The position numbers and the translations under genes were made by a program. A stretch of DNA of 64,000 nucleotides from assembly GCA_029780695.1 (NCBI GenBank), contig JAKOYD010000012.1:1-64000 (forward strand). The letters run 5' to 3'. The notes under the pieces are model-generated. The model saw only the letters and a list, made by a program, of their open reading frames with translations, was not told the DNA's origin and made no database searches. Within the stretch, counting starts at the first letter, position 1. Each line of letters opens with the position of its first letter. The stretch is from Pseudomonadota bacterium. GTDB lineage: Bacteria > Pseudomonadota > Gammaproteobacteria > Burkholderiales > Burkholderiaceae_C. Shown here in pieces: positions 19,201 through 27,531 of this stretch.

Positions 19201-20532
19201 CTACCTCATTTCGAACAGCTCCTGGTGGAACGCATCCGCCGGCAGCCCGTGCGCCGTCAGGTCCTTTCGCAGCGCCTGGCCGAAGCTCGCCGGGCCGCAG
19301 AACCAGACGCTGGACTCGCGCCACCGCGGCACGGCGGCGCGCAGGCGCTCGCCCGACAGGCGGCCGTCGCGCGCGTCCACCAGGATGTGCAGGCGGATGC
19401 CGGCGGCCTTGGCGTCGGCCCGCATCCTGGCCAGCGCGGCTTCGTCCGCCACGGCCGTGGTGTGGAACAGGTCGATCTCGCGCCCGTCACCGCCTTCGCG
19501 CGCCAGTTCGTTCATGCGCGCGATGAAGGGCGTGATGCCGATGCCGGCGCCGATCCAGATCTGGCGCCGCTGAGCGCCGCCGAAGGTGAAGCAGCCATAG
19601 GGGCCCTCCACCGTCACGCGCTCGCCCACGCGCAGCGTGTCGGCCAGGGTGCGGGTGTAGTCGCCCAGTGCCTTGGTGACGAAGACGATGCGGCGCTCGC
19701 CCGCGTCCCAGGCCGAGGCGATGGTGTAGGGGTGCGCCCCTTCGGCGCGTGTGCGGGTGACGAAGGCGAACTGCCCCGGCTGGTGTCCGTGCCAGCGCTC
19801 GTCCATGCGCAGCGTGGATTGCAGCACCTGCAGGGCCGGGTAGGGGTGCAGCGCCTCGATCGTGCCCTGTGCCCGACGGCCCGCGCCGACCTGGCGCGTG
19901 AGCACCCGCAGCGCCGACGCCGTGCCCGCCGCCACCAGCAGCGCCATCACCCAGCCGATGGGCTGCGTCCAGTAGTCGAACCGGATGAGTACCACGGTGT
20001 GAAAGGCCAGCACCAGATAGGCCACCGCCAGCAGGGTATGCGTCTTGGCGAACAGGCGGTAGGGAAAGCGCTTGATCAGCGCCAGCACGATCAGCACCAT
20101 GGCGGCGTAGAAGGCCCATTCGCCCAGCCCCTCGGCCGCGCCGCGCCAGCTGCCCAGCACGGCTTCCAGGCCGGTGGTCTGGGGGCGCGGTCCGCGCTGC
20201 GGGCGCTCCAGCCAGCCCCAGCCGACGGCCCATTTGGGACCCTTGGCCCACAACCAGTGCGTCACCGACAGCATCAGCGCGCCGATACCCAGCCATTTGT
20301 GCAGGCGGTACATCTTGTCCAGCCCGCCCAGGAGCGGCTCCAGCACCGCCGGGCGTGCCGCCAGCAGCATGGCAACCGACATCATGCCCATGGCCAGCAC
20401 GCCGCTGTACTGCACCCACACCGTGCGCAGGGCAAACAAGCCGGCCTGCGCCGGCCACAGCGTGTCGGCCAGCAGCCACAGGGCGGTGAGACCGCCGATC
20501 AGCAACCAGAAAGTCGAGGTGATTTTTCTCAT
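19201..20532 (-). CDS. Ferric reductase-like transmembrane flavoprotein (ferredoxin reductase family)
   Basis: The 443-aa protein begins MRKITSTFWLLIGGLTALW. It has about six hydrophobic segments in the first 215 residues, with paired histidines (LHKWLG; VTHWLW; KTHTLLA; FHTVVL) that would bind heme. A cytoplasmic FAD/NADPH reductase module follows, with HPYTIAS (near 290), GPYGCF and GAGIGITPF, and an NAD-binding end (WFCGPASFGQALRKDL). This is the ferric reductase/NOX-like architecture; the electron acceptor is unknown. Upstream in-frame codons exist, but the ATG at 20530-20532 has an AAAGAAAACG leader and fits the family start. Confidence 0.85.
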   Translation of the reverse strand: MRKITSTFWLLIGGLTALWLLADTLWPAQAGLFALRTVWVQYSGVLAMGMMSVAMLLAARPAVLEPLLGGLDKMYRLHKWLGIGALMLSVTHWLWAKGPKWAVGWGWLERPQRGPRPQTTGLEAVLGSWRGAAEGLGEWAFYAAMVLIVLALIKRFPYRLFAKTHTLLAVAYLVLAFHTVVLIRFDYWTQPIGWVMALLVAAGTASALRVLTRQVGAGRRAQGTIEALHPYPALQVLQSTLRMDERWHGHQPGQFAFVTRTRAEGAHPYTIASAWDAGERRIVFVTKALGDYTRTLADTLRVGERVTVEGPYGCFTFGGAQRRQIWIGAGIGITPFIARMNELAREGGDGREIDLFHTTAVADEAALARMRADAKAAGIRLHILVDARDGRLSGERLRAAVPRWRESSVWFCGPASFGQALRKDLTAHGLPADAFHQELFEMR

Positions 20533-20688
20533 CGCGTTTTCTTTGCGGGTGGGGAGGTCCGCATTCTGTTTTTTCCCTCGGAACACCATTCTCGGCCCCG
20601 GCATTGAAGGCGCTGCGAACCTTGCGTGAACGCCGGGTAAAGTCGATTCGTCGCAGGCCATGGGCGGCCCATGGTCGACAATGCCGCC

Positions 20689-21465
20689 ATGTCAGCACTG
20701 CTTCCCAGTATCGACCGTGCCGCGCTGCTGGCGGCTTGCAACGCGGAGCTGCGCCCCGAGCAGTTCAAGGACTACGGCCCCAACGGCCTGCAGGTGGAGG
20801 GCAAGCCGCGCATCAGCAAGATCGTCAGCGGCGTCACCGCCAGCCGGGCCCTGATCGACGCCGCCATCGCCGCCGGTGCCGACGCCCTTTTCGTGCACCA
20901 CGGCCTGTTCTGGCGCGGCCAGGACGGCACCGTCACCGGCTGGATGAAGCAGCGCCTGCAGCGCCTGCTGGCGCACGACATCAACCTGCTGGCCTACCAC
21001 CTGCCGCTGGACGCCCACCCCACGCTGGGCAACAACGCCCAGCTGGGCCAGCGCCTGGGCCTGCTGGCCACCGGGCGCTTCGGCGAGCAGGAGCTGGGCT
21101 TCATCGGCCAGCCGGCCGCGGGCCCCGGCTTCGACGACGCGCAGGCGCTGGCGCATCATCTGGAGCATGTACTGAATCGACCTGTCACGCAGGTGGGACA
21201 AGCGCAAGAAGCTATTAAAAATATAGCTTGGTGCAGCGGCGGGGCGCAGGGCTACTTCGAAGCCGCCATCGCCGCCGGGGCGCAGGCCTTCATCACCGGC
21301 GAAATCTCGGAGCCGCAGGCGCATCTGGCGCGCGAGTGCGGCGTGGTGTTCTACGCCTGCGGCCACCACGCCACCGAGCGCTACGGCGCCCCGGCCATGG
21401 CGGCCCATGTGGCGGCGCGGCTGGGGCTGGCGCATGAGTTCATCGAGATCGACAACCCGGCATGA
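20689..21465 (+). CDS. NIF3-like dinuclear metal centre hexameric protein
   Basis: This conserved protein has the NIF3/YbgI fold with a histidine-rich di-metal site (FVHHGLFWRG; AYHLPLDAHP; GHHATERYGAP). Its biochemical role is unsettled in the family. The start at 20689 gives 258 aa; an in-frame ATG at 20671 is possible. Part of the coding sequence (21196-21230) matches the AGCTAT dispersed repeat, giving the QEAIKNIAW stretch before the conserved CSGGAQGYF motif. It lies between the DegS-like/ferric reductase genes and pdxA. Confidence 0.92.
   Translation: MSALLPSIDRAALLAACNAELRPEQFKDYGPNGLQVEGKPRISKIVSGVTASRALIDAAIAAGADALFVHHGLFWRGQDGTVTGWMKQRLQRLLAHDINLLAYHLPLDAHPTLGNNAQLGQRLGLLATGRFGEQELGFIGQPAAGPGFDDAQALAHHLEHVLNRPVTQVGQAQEAIKNIAWCSGGAQGYFEAAIAAGAQAFITGEISEPQAHLARECGVVFYACGHHATERYGAPAMAAHVAARLGLAHEFIEIDNPA
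21196..21230. repeat. AGCTAT-family repeat inside the NIF3 coding region
   Basis: GACAAGCGCAAGAAGCTATT followed by AAAAATATAGCTT is a clear copy of the dispersed repeat, read in frame as part of the NIF3-like protein. It falls in the linker before the conserved CSGGAQG strand, where length can vary. Confidence 0.7.
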
Positions 21466-21548
21466 GCGCGCTCTTGCAGCGATGCCGGACGCTTTTAAAA
21501 GCATAGCTGCTGGCGCAGTTCAGTAGCGGGTTGCAGCCGAATTTGACC
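21466..21548. repeat. AGCTAT-family dispersed repeat
   Basis: CGGACGCTTTTAAAAGCATA then GCTGCTGGCGCAGTTCAGTA lies between the NIF3-like gene and pdxA. It combines an internal TTTTAAAA palindrome with the AGCTGCTGGCGC signature. It fills nearly the whole 83-bp gap. Confidence 0.65.
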
Positions 21549-22574
21549 ATGAATAAACCACTGGCCATCACCATGGGCGACGGCGCCGGCATCGGGCCGG
21601 AAATCATCGCCAAGGCGTTCCGCGACGCGCCCGATCTGCTGCGCGGCTGCTTTGTCGCCGGTGACCTGGCCACGCTGCGGCGCGCCGCGGCCGTGGTGAG
21701 CGAAGGCGGCGTGAGCCTGCCCGTGGCCGAGCTGGAGCAGTCGGCCGAGGCGCTGGCGGCGCCGCCGCGCTGCGTGCCGGTGCTGCAGGTGATCGAGCCG
21801 CGGGTGCCGGCGCCGTTCGGGTGCATCAGCGCGCAGGCCGGCCGCGCCGCCGGCGACTGCGTGGTCTGGGCCGCGCGCGCGGCGCTGCGTGGCGAGCTGG
21901 CGGGCCTGGTCACCGCCCCGCTGCACAAGGAGGCGCTGGCCGCCGCCGGCGCGCCCTACGACCGCTACCCGGGCCACACCGAGCTGCTGCAGGCGGTGGC
22001 GGCCGAGCACCTGGGCGTGCCGGTGGCGCGGCTGCCGGTGCGCATGATGCTGGCCAACGACGAGCTGCGCACCGTGCTGGTCAGCATCCACGTCTCGCTG
22101 CGCGAAGCCATCGAGCAGGTAAGCAGTGGCAACATCGCGGAAACCCTGCGCATTGCGCACGAGGCCGTGGCGGCGGCGCTACAGCGGCCGCCGCGCATCG
22201 CGGTCGCCGGGCTGAACCCGCACGCCGGCGAGGGCGGGCTGTTCGGGCGCGAGGAAATCGAGGTCATCGCCCCGGCGATCGCCGCCGCGCGCGCGCGCGG
22301 CATCGACGCGCACGGCCCCTTCGCGCCCGACACCGTGTTCATGCGCGCGCGCGGCTTCGCCGAGTTCGACGTGGTGGTGGCCATGTACCACGACCAGGGC
22401 CTGATCCCGGTCAAGTACCTGGGGGTGGAGCAGGGCGTCAACGTCACGCTGGGCCTGCCCCTGGTGCGCACCAGCCCCGACCACGGCACGGCGTTCGACA
22501 TCGCCGGCAGCGGCCGGGCGGACGCCGCCAGCCTGATCGCGGCCGTGCGCATGGCGCGCCAGCTTGCACCATGA
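21549..22574 (+). CDS. pdxA: 4-hydroxythreonine-4-phosphate dehydrogenase
   Basis: PdxA oxidises 4-phosphohydroxy-L-threonine in pyridoxal phosphate synthesis. The 341-aa protein starts MNKPLAITMGDGAGIGPEI. It has the metal-binding and substrate motifs YPGHTELLQ (near 140), GLNPHAGEGGLFGREEIEV (near 222) and MYHDQGLIPVKYLG (near 278), ending with SPDHGTAFDIAGSG. In E. coli pdxA is linked to surA and ksgA; here it follows the NIF3-like gene. Its final codons overlap the mscL terminator. Confidence 0.96.
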   Translation: MNKPLAITMGDGAGIGPEIIAKAFRDAPDLLRGCFVAGDLATLRRAAAVVSEGGVSLPVAELEQSAEALAAPPRCVPVLQVIEPRVPAPFGCISAQAGRAAGDCVVWAARAALRGELAGLVTAPLHKEALAAAGAPYDRYPGHTELLQAVAAEHLGVPVARLPVRMMLANDELRTVLVSIHVSLREAIEQVSSGNIAETLRIAHEAVAAALQRPPRIAVAGLNPHAGEGGLFGREEIEVIAPAIAAARARGIDAHGPFAPDTVFMRARGFAEFDVVVAMYHDQGLIPVKYLGVEQGVNVTLGLPLVRTSPDHGTAFDIAGSGRADAASLIAAVRMARQLAP

Positions 22575-22604
22575 AAAACGCCCGCCGCGCAGTGTGGGCG
22601 GGCG
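22574..22604 (-). terminator. Rho-independent terminator of mscL
   Basis: On the minus strand the sequence CGCCCGCC, a loop, GGCGGGCG and then TTTTTC forms a strong stem followed by a T run. It begins about 40 bases after the mscL stop codon and overlaps the very end of pdxA. Confidence 0.75.
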
Positions 22605-22640
22605 CCAGAAGCTATAAATTAGATAGCTATCGAACGGTAC
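22604..22640. repeat. AGCTAT-family dispersed repeat (short copy)
   Basis: GCCAGAAGCTATAAATTAGA then TAGCTATCG lies between pdxA and mscL. Two AGCTAT motifs face each other around an A/T-rich centre. Confidence 0.65.
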
Positions 22641-22644
22641 GGAT

Positions 22645-23073
22645 TCAGCGCTTCAGACTGTCGCGGATCTCGCGCAGCAGTTGCACCTCTTCCGCCGGTT
22701 CGGCCGGCGCCGGCTCGGCGGCGGCCGGTTCTTCCTTCTTCAGCCGGTTGATCTGCTTGACCATCATGAAGATGATGAAGGCCAGCAGGATGAAGTTGAC
22801 CAGGATGGTGATGAAGTTGCCGTAGGCGAACACCGCACCGCCCTTCTTGGCCTCTTCCAGGCTCAGGCCCGCCGCCTGGCCGGCCAGCGCGACGTAGTAA
22901 TTGGAGAAATCCAGTCCGCCGAACAGCTTGCCGACCACCGGCATGATCAGATCGCCAACGATCGAGTCGACGATCTTGCCGAACGCGCCGCCGATGATCA
23001 CGCCCACCGCCAGATCGATGGCGTTGCCCTTGACGGCGAACTCTCTGAACTCCTGCATCATGCCCATGCCCAT
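22645..23073 (-). CDS. mscL: Large-conductance mechanosensitive channel MscL
   Basis: MscL opens under membrane tension to relieve osmotic shock. The 142-aa protein has the N-terminal [20 protein letters not shown] (amphipathic helix and pore helix) and a second transmembrane helix near 84-104, then a C-terminal helical bundle ([11 protein letters not shown]). Length matches the family. It is divergent from petA. Confidence 0.96.
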   Translation of the reverse strand: MGMGMMQEFREFAVKGNAIDLAVGVIIGGAFGKIVDSIVGDLIMPVVGKLFGGLDFSNYYVALAGQAAGLSLEEAKKGGAVFAYGNFITILVNFILLAFIIFMMVKQINRLKKEEPAAAEPAPAEPAEEVQLLREIRDSLKR

Positions 23074-23170
23074 CCCCTTCGAGGTTGTTGAATAGGGCCA
23101 CAGTATTGCCAGCGGCTGATCCGTGTCAATCCTGCGCCGGATGGCGGGCGGTGCGCCGAAGACGCTCCGC

Positions 23171-23176
23171 TACAAT
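23171..23176 (+). promoter_or_regulatory. Putative -10 element of the petABC operon
   Basis: TACAAT lies 45 bases before the petA ATG in the mscL/petA divergent region. I see no convincing -35 hexamer at the right distance, so it is a weak prediction. Confidence 0.35.
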
Positions 23177-23221
23177 CGACCGTTGATTACGAGATAAAAA
23201 AACCTGCCAGAGGAACCCCCC

Positions 23222-23851
23222 ATGAGTGATGCCCCTGCAAGCACCTTCACCCCCGCACCCATGGACAGCAGCAAGCGCACGTGGCTGATCGCGTCCAGTT
23301 GCGCGGGTGCGGCTGGCGCCGCGGCCTTGGCCACCCCCTTCGTCACCAGCTTCGCACCGTCCGAGCGGGCCAAGGCGGCGGGCGCGGCGGTCGAGGTCGA
23401 TATCGCCAGCCTCAAGCCGGGCGAGAAGCTGACCGTGGAATGGCGCGGCAAGCCGGTCTGGATCATGCGCCGCACGCCGGAGCAGATGGCGACGCTGAAG
23501 GGCCTCGACGGCCAGCTGGCCGACCCGAACTCCGAGCGCACCGCCTTCCCCACGCCGGAATACGCCCGCAACGAGGCGCGCGCCCGCCAGGAGCACCCCG
23601 AACTGTTGGTGGTGGTCGGCATCTGCACCCACCTGGGCTGCTCGCCGGTCGACAAGTTCCAGACCGGCGCCCAGCCCTCGCTGCCCGACGACTGGAAGGG
23701 CGGCTTCTTCTGCCCCTGCCATGGCTCCACCTTCGACCTGGCCGGTCGCGTGTTCAAGAACAAGCCCGCGCCCGACAACCTCGAGGTGCCGCCCTACGCC
23801 TATCTCTCCGACGCCAGGCTGCTGATCGGCGAAGACAAGAAACAAGGATAA
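23222..23851 (+). CDS. petA: Ubiquinol-cytochrome c reductase Rieske iron-sulfur subunit
   Basis: PetA carries the 2Fe-2S cluster that takes electrons from ubiquinol in the bc1 complex. The 209-aa protein starts MSDAPASTFTPAPMDSSKRT; a single membrane helix follows (near 20-45). The cluster ligands are in CTHLGCSP and CPCHGSTFD. Rieske proteins are often Tat substrates, which fits the nearby tatABC. AGAGGA precedes the ATG. Confidence 0.96.
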   Translation: MSDAPASTFTPAPMDSSKRTWLIASSCAGAAGAAALATPFVTSFAPSERAKAAGAAVEVDIASLKPGEKLTVEWRGKPVWIMRRTPEQMATLKGLDGQLADPNSERTAFPTPEYARNEARARQEHPELLVVVGICTHLGCSPVDKFQTGAQPSLPDDWKGGFFCPCHGSTFDLAGRVFKNKPAPDNLEVPPYAYLSDARLLIGEDKKQG

Positions 23852-23863
23852 ACAGAGGCGGTC

Positions 23864-25309
23864 ATGGCTGAATTCAAGGAAATCTCCCCCAACGCCCCGC
23901 TGGGTGCCAAGCTGCACAACTGGTTCGACAACCGGTTCCCGACGCTGTTTGCGGAATACCGCAAGCACATGTCGGAGTACTACGCGCCGAAGAACTTCAA
24001 CTTCTGGTACTTCTTCGGCTCGCTGGCCATGCTGGTGCTGGCGATCCAGATCGTCACCGGCATCTTCCTGGTGATGCACTACAAGCCCGACGCCGCCAAG
24101 GCCTTCGAGTCGGTCGAGTACATCATGCGCGACGTGCCGGGCGGCTGGTTCATCCGCTACATGCACTCCACCGGCGCCTCGGCGTTCTTCGTCGTGGTCT
24201 ACCTGCACATGTTCCGCGGCCTGATGTATGGCAGCTACCGCAAGCCGCGCGAACTGGTCTGGATCTTCGGCTGCGCCATCTTCCTGGCGCTGATGGCCGA
24301 AGCCTTCATGGGCTACCTGCTGCCCTGGGGCCAGATGTCCTACTGGGGCGCGCAGGTGATCGTCAACCTGTTCTCCGCCATCCCCTTCATCGGCCCCGAC
24401 CTGGCACTGCTGATCCGCGGCGACTACGTGGTGGGCGACGCCACGCTGAACCGCTTCTTCAGCTTCCACGTCATCGCCGTGCCGCTGGTGCTGATCGGCC
24501 TGGTGGTGGCGCACCTGCTGGCGCTGCACGACGTCGGCTCCAACAACCCCGACGGCATCGAGATCAAGAAGGGCCCCAAGGGCAACCGCTGGTCGCCCGA
24601 CGCGCCGGCCGACGGCATTCCCTTCCACCCCTACTACTCGGTGCACGACATCGTCGGTGTGAGCGTGTTCCTGATGGCTTTCTTCGCCGTCGTGTTCTTC
24701 GCGCCGGAAATGGGCGGCTACTTCCTTGAATACAACAACTTCATCCCGGCCGACCCGCTGGTGACGCCGGCGCACATCGCCCCGGTGTGGTACTTCACTC
24801 CGTTCTACTCGATGCTGCGCGCCACCACCGACCTGATGGTCAACGTGCTGTGCGTCATCATCGCGCTGGCCGTGGTGCTGGGCTTCGTCAAATGCCGCTG
24901 CGCCACGGTGTTCAAGATCGGCGCCGCCGTCGCCGGCCTGGTCGCCATCGCCCTGCTCAAGACCTTCGACGCCAAGTTCTGGGGTGTGGTGGTGATGGGC
25001 GGCGCCGTCATCATCCTGTTCTTCCTGCCCTGGCTGGACCGCAGCCCGGCGCGCTCGATCCGCTATCGCCCGGATTGGCACAAGTGGGTGTACGCGGTGT
25101 TCGTGATCTGGTTCCTGATCCTCATGGTGCTGGGCATCATGGTGCCGGGCCCGATCTTCGGCACGCCGTCGCTGGCCTGGCTCACCAACGAACTGGTGGC
25201 CATGGTGGGGACGCTGTTTTACTTCGGCTTCTTCCTGCTGATGCCGTGGTGGAGTCAGCTGGGCACGCCCAAACCCGTGCCGGACCGCGTGACCTTCAAG
25301 CCGCACTGA
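23864..25309 (+). CDS. petB: Ubiquinol-cytochrome c reductase cytochrome b subunit
   Basis: Cytochrome b of complex III binds two hemes and the quinone sites. The 481-aa protein has the conserved GWFIRYMHSTGASAF and YLHMFRGLMYGSYRK helices with paired heme histidines. The Qo-site PEWY-type region is present in variant form (IAPVWYFTPFYSMLR), with multiple transmembrane helices throughout. It lies 12 bases after petA and 21 before petC. Confidence 0.97.
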   Translation: MAEFKEISPNAPLGAKLHNWFDNRFPTLFAEYRKHMSEYYAPKNFNFWYFFGSLAMLVLAIQIVTGIFLVMHYKPDAAKAFESVEYIMRDVPGGWFIRYMHSTGASAFFVVVYLHMFRGLMYGSYRKPRELVWIFGCAIFLALMAEAFMGYLLPWGQMSYWGAQVIVNLFSAIPFIGPDLALLIRGDYVVGDATLNRFFSFHVIAVPLVLIGLVVAHLLALHDVGSNNPDGIEIKKGPKGNRWSPDAPADGIPFHPYYSVHDIVGVSVFLMAFFAVVFFAPEMGGYFLEYNNFIPADPLVTPAHIAPVWYFTPFYSMLRATTDLMVNVLCVIIALAVVLGFVKCRCATVFKIGAAVAGLVAIALLKTFDAKFWGVVVMGGAVIILFFLPWLDRSPARSIRYRPDWHKWVYAVFVIWFLILMVLGIMVPGPIFGTPSLAWLTNELVAMVGTLFYFGFFLLMPWWSQLGTPKPVPDRVTFKPH

Positions 25310-25330
25310 AGAGGCAGGAGAAAAAACATC

Positions 25331-26095
25331 ATGAACCTTTGGAAGAAACTGCTCTTCGGTATGGCGCTGGCGCTGCAACTGGCGGGCGCGCAGGCCTCCG
25401 GCGGCGGCATGGCCTGGGACAAGGCCCCCGGCAAGACCAACGACCTGGCCAGCCTGCAAAACGGCGCCAAGATCTTCGTCAACTACTGCCTGAACTGCCA
25501 TTCGGCGGCCTTCATGCGCTACAACCGCCTGAAGGACATCGGCCTGACCGAGGCGCAGATCAAGGACAACCTGCTGTTCACCGGCGAGAAGGTCGGCGAC
25601 ATGATGAAGGCCGCGATCGACCCGATCCAGGCCAAGGCCTGGTTCGGCGCCAACCCGCCGGACCTGACGGTGATCGCCCGCTCGCGCGCCGGTGCCGGCG
25701 GCACGGGCGGTGACTACATCTACACCCTGTTCCGCAGCTACTACCGCGATGGCGGCACGCCGACCGGCTGGAACAACCTGGTGTTCCCCAACATCGGCAT
25801 GCCGCACCCGCTGTGGGAGCTGCAGGGCGAGCGCCGCCCGGTGTTCGACACCCGCGAGGAGCACGGCCAGCAGGTCAAGGTGTTCACCGGCAAATGGGAG
25901 CAGGTGACGCCCGGTACCGTGTCCGAACAGGAGTACAACACCATGGTTGGTGACCTGGTCAACTACCTGACCTGGATGGGCGAGCCGGCGCAGAACCAGC
26001 GCGTGGCCATCGGCGTGTGGGTCATGCTGTTCCTGCTGCTGTTCACCTTCATCGCCTGGCGCCTGAACGCGGCGTACTGGAAAGACGTCACTTAA
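25331..26095 (+). CDS. petC: Cytochrome c1
   Basis: Cytochrome c1 passes electrons from the Rieske protein to soluble cytochrome c. The 254-aa protein has a signal peptide (about 1-22, ending in AQAS), the covalent heme motif CLNCHS (near 58), the downstream methionine region, and a C-terminal membrane anchor (about 222-243). It closes the petABC operon. Confidence 0.96.
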   Translation: MNLWKKLLFGMALALQLAGAQASGGGMAWDKAPGKTNDLASLQNGAKIFVNYCLNCHSAAFMRYNRLKDIGLTEAQIKDNLLFTGEKVGDMMKAAIDPIQAKAWFGANPPDLTVIARSRAGAGGTGGDYIYTLFRSYYRDGGTPTGWNNLVFPNIGMPHPLWELQGERRPVFDTREEHGQQVKVFTGKWEQVTPGTVSEQEYNTMVGDLVNYLTWMGEPAQNQRVAIGVWVMLFLLLFTFIAWRLNAAYWKDVT

Positions 26096-26132
26096 AGCGT
26101 CCTTGTTCAATCCCCGGTCTGACCGGGTCTGC

Positions 26133-26179
26133 GGAGTGGGGCGACGCTGCCAGCAGCGCCACCCCACTCCTTCGGTTTT
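26133..26179 (+). terminator. Hairpin terminator or attenuator between petC and sspA
   Basis: GGAGTGGGG and CCCCACTCC form the outer stem of a long hairpin, with CGCTG/CAGCG pairing inside, followed by TTCGGTTTT. It ends 16 bases before the sspA start codon. The tail is not a pure T run, so partial read-through into sspA is plausible. Confidence 0.55.
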
Positions 26180-26194
26180 AAGGAGCCCTGCCTC

Positions 26195-26806
26195 ATGATG
26201 GTGCTGTATTCCGGTACGACCTGTCCCTTTTCCCACCGTTGCCGCTTCGTGCTGTTCGAAAAGGGCATGGATTTCGAGATCCGCGACGTCGATCTGTACA
26301 ACAAGCCCGAGGACATCAGCGTGATGAACCCCTACGGGCAGGTGCCGATCCTGGTCGAGCGCGACCTGATCCTGTACGAGTCGAACATCATCAACGAATA
26401 CATCGACGAGCGCTTTCCCCACCCGCAGCTGATGCCGGGCGACCCGGTGGACCGCGCGCGCGTGCGCCTGTTCCTGCTCAACTTCGAGAAGGAGCTGTTC
26501 ACCCACGTCAGCACGCTGGAGAGCCGCGCCACCAAGAGCAACGAGCGCGCCCTGGAAAAGGCGCGCGCCAGCATTCGTGACCGCCTGACGCAGATGGCGC
26601 CGGTGTTCCTGAAGAACAAGTTCATCCTGGGCGAGAACTTCTCCATGCTGGACGTCGCCCTGGCGCCGCTGCTGTGGCGCCTGGACTACTACGGCATCGA
26701 TCTGTCCAAGAACGCCGCCCCGCTGCTGAAGTACGCCGAGCGCATCTTCTCGCGCCCCGCGTTCATCGAGGCGCTGACGCCGTCCGAAAAGGTGATGCGC
26801 AAGTAA
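26195..26806 (+). CDS. sspA: Stringent starvation protein A (GST-fold)
   Basis: SspA is a glutathione S-transferase-like protein that binds RNA polymerase and changes gene expression under starvation or acid stress. The 203-aa protein has an N-terminal thioredoxin-like domain (MVLYSGTTCPFSHRCRFVLF; PYGQVPILVERD) and an all-helical C-terminal domain. AAGGAG precedes the ATG ATG start. The order petABC-sspA-sspB is conserved in betaproteobacteria. Confidence 0.94.
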   Translation: MMVLYSGTTCPFSHRCRFVLFEKGMDFEIRDVDLYNKPEDISVMNPYGQVPILVERDLILYESNIINEYIDERFPHPQLMPGDPVDRARVRLFLLNFEKELFTHVSTLESRATKSNERALEKARASIRDRLTQMAPVFLKNKFILGENFSMLDVALAPLLWRLDYYGIDLSKNAAPLLKYAERIFSRPAFIEALTPSEKVMRK

Positions 26807-26822
26807 GGCCCGGGCCAGACGG

Positions 26823-27344
26823 ATGAACGCGCTCGACTCCGCCTCCACCCGCCCGTACCTGATTCGGGCGCTCTATGAGTGGTGCACTGACCATGCGCTC
26901 ACGCCGTTCATCGCCGTGCTCGTCGACGCCACCGTGCAGGTGCCGCGCGAATACGTGCAGAACGGCGAAATCGTGCTCAACGTCAGCTTTGACGCCACCA
27001 GTGGCCTCAAGCTCGGCAACGAATTCATCGAATTCAAGGCCCGCTTCGGCGGCGTGCCGCGCGACATCAGCGTGCCGGTGGACCGCGTGATCGCCATCTA
27101 CGCCCGTGAGAACGGCCAGGGCATGGCGTTTCCGGTGCCGGTGGCGCAGTCGGCGGAGGACGACGCCACCGACGAGCCCGAGGCCCCGGCCAGCGCAGTG
27201 GCCGCGCCTGCGCCCGGTATCGCGGCGCCACGCGGCGGCATCCAGCTGGTGCCTACGGCGGCCACTGCCGAAGACGATGGCGGTGTCCCGACCGACCCGC
27301 CCACGCCGCCACGCCAGCGCCCCGCGCTCAAGCGCGTCAAGTGA
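26823..27344 (+). CDS. sspB: ClpXP protease specificity-enhancing factor SspB
   Basis: SspB binds ssrA-tagged proteins and delivers them to ClpXP. The 173-aa protein has the SspB fold in its first 110 residues (RPYLIRALYEWCTDHALTPF; LNVSFDATSGLKLG) and a long disordered, proline/alanine-rich tail. The last residues PALKRVK are the ClpX-tethering end of the family. It is 16 bases after sspA. Confidence 0.95.
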   Translation: MNALDSASTRPYLIRALYEWCTDHALTPFIAVLVDATVQVPREYVQNGEIVLNVSFDATSGLKLGNEFIEFKARFGGVPRDISVPVDRVIAIYARENGQGMAFPVPVAQSAEDDATDEPEAPASAVAAPAPGIAAPRGGIQLVPTAATAEDDGGVPTDPPTPPRQRPALKRVK

Positions 27345-27384
27345 TGCGGGATGAGCCAGCGGCTAGAATCGCTGCGCCATCCAC

Positions 27385-27460
27385 GCCGGTTTAGCTCAGC
27401 TGGTAGAGCACCCGCCTTGTAAGCGGTAGGTCGTCAGTTCGAATCCGACAACCGGCACCA
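27385..27460 (+). tRNA. tRNA-Thr (anticodon TGT)
   Basis: The 76-nt sequence starts GCCGGTTTAGCTCAGCTGGT and ends in an encoded CCA. The acceptor arms GCCGGTT/AACCGGC pair, and the anticodon loop reads CTTGTAA with TGT as anticodon. It is followed by a strong terminator and then by the Type I restriction-modification island. Confidence 0.97.
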
Positions 27461-27464
27461 AAAC

Positions 27465-27500
27465 AAAGCCCCTCAAGCACAACCGCCTGAGGGGCTTTTT
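27465..27500 (+). terminator. Rho-independent terminator after tRNA-Thr
   Basis: AAAGCCCCTCA and TGAGGGGCTTTTT form a stem with an 11-12 base loop and a T run. It ends about 30 bases before hsdM, separating the tRNA from the island. Confidence 0.9.
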
Positions 27501-27531
27501 CATTGCAAATCTGGCGTAAGCTGCCCCCGCC

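Noticed and set aside
23126-26848. Very long open frame opposite petABC-sspA
   Set aside because: It is antisense to four well-conserved genes and its translation is low-complexity histidine/arginine/alanine-rich, typical of a high-GC shadow frame.
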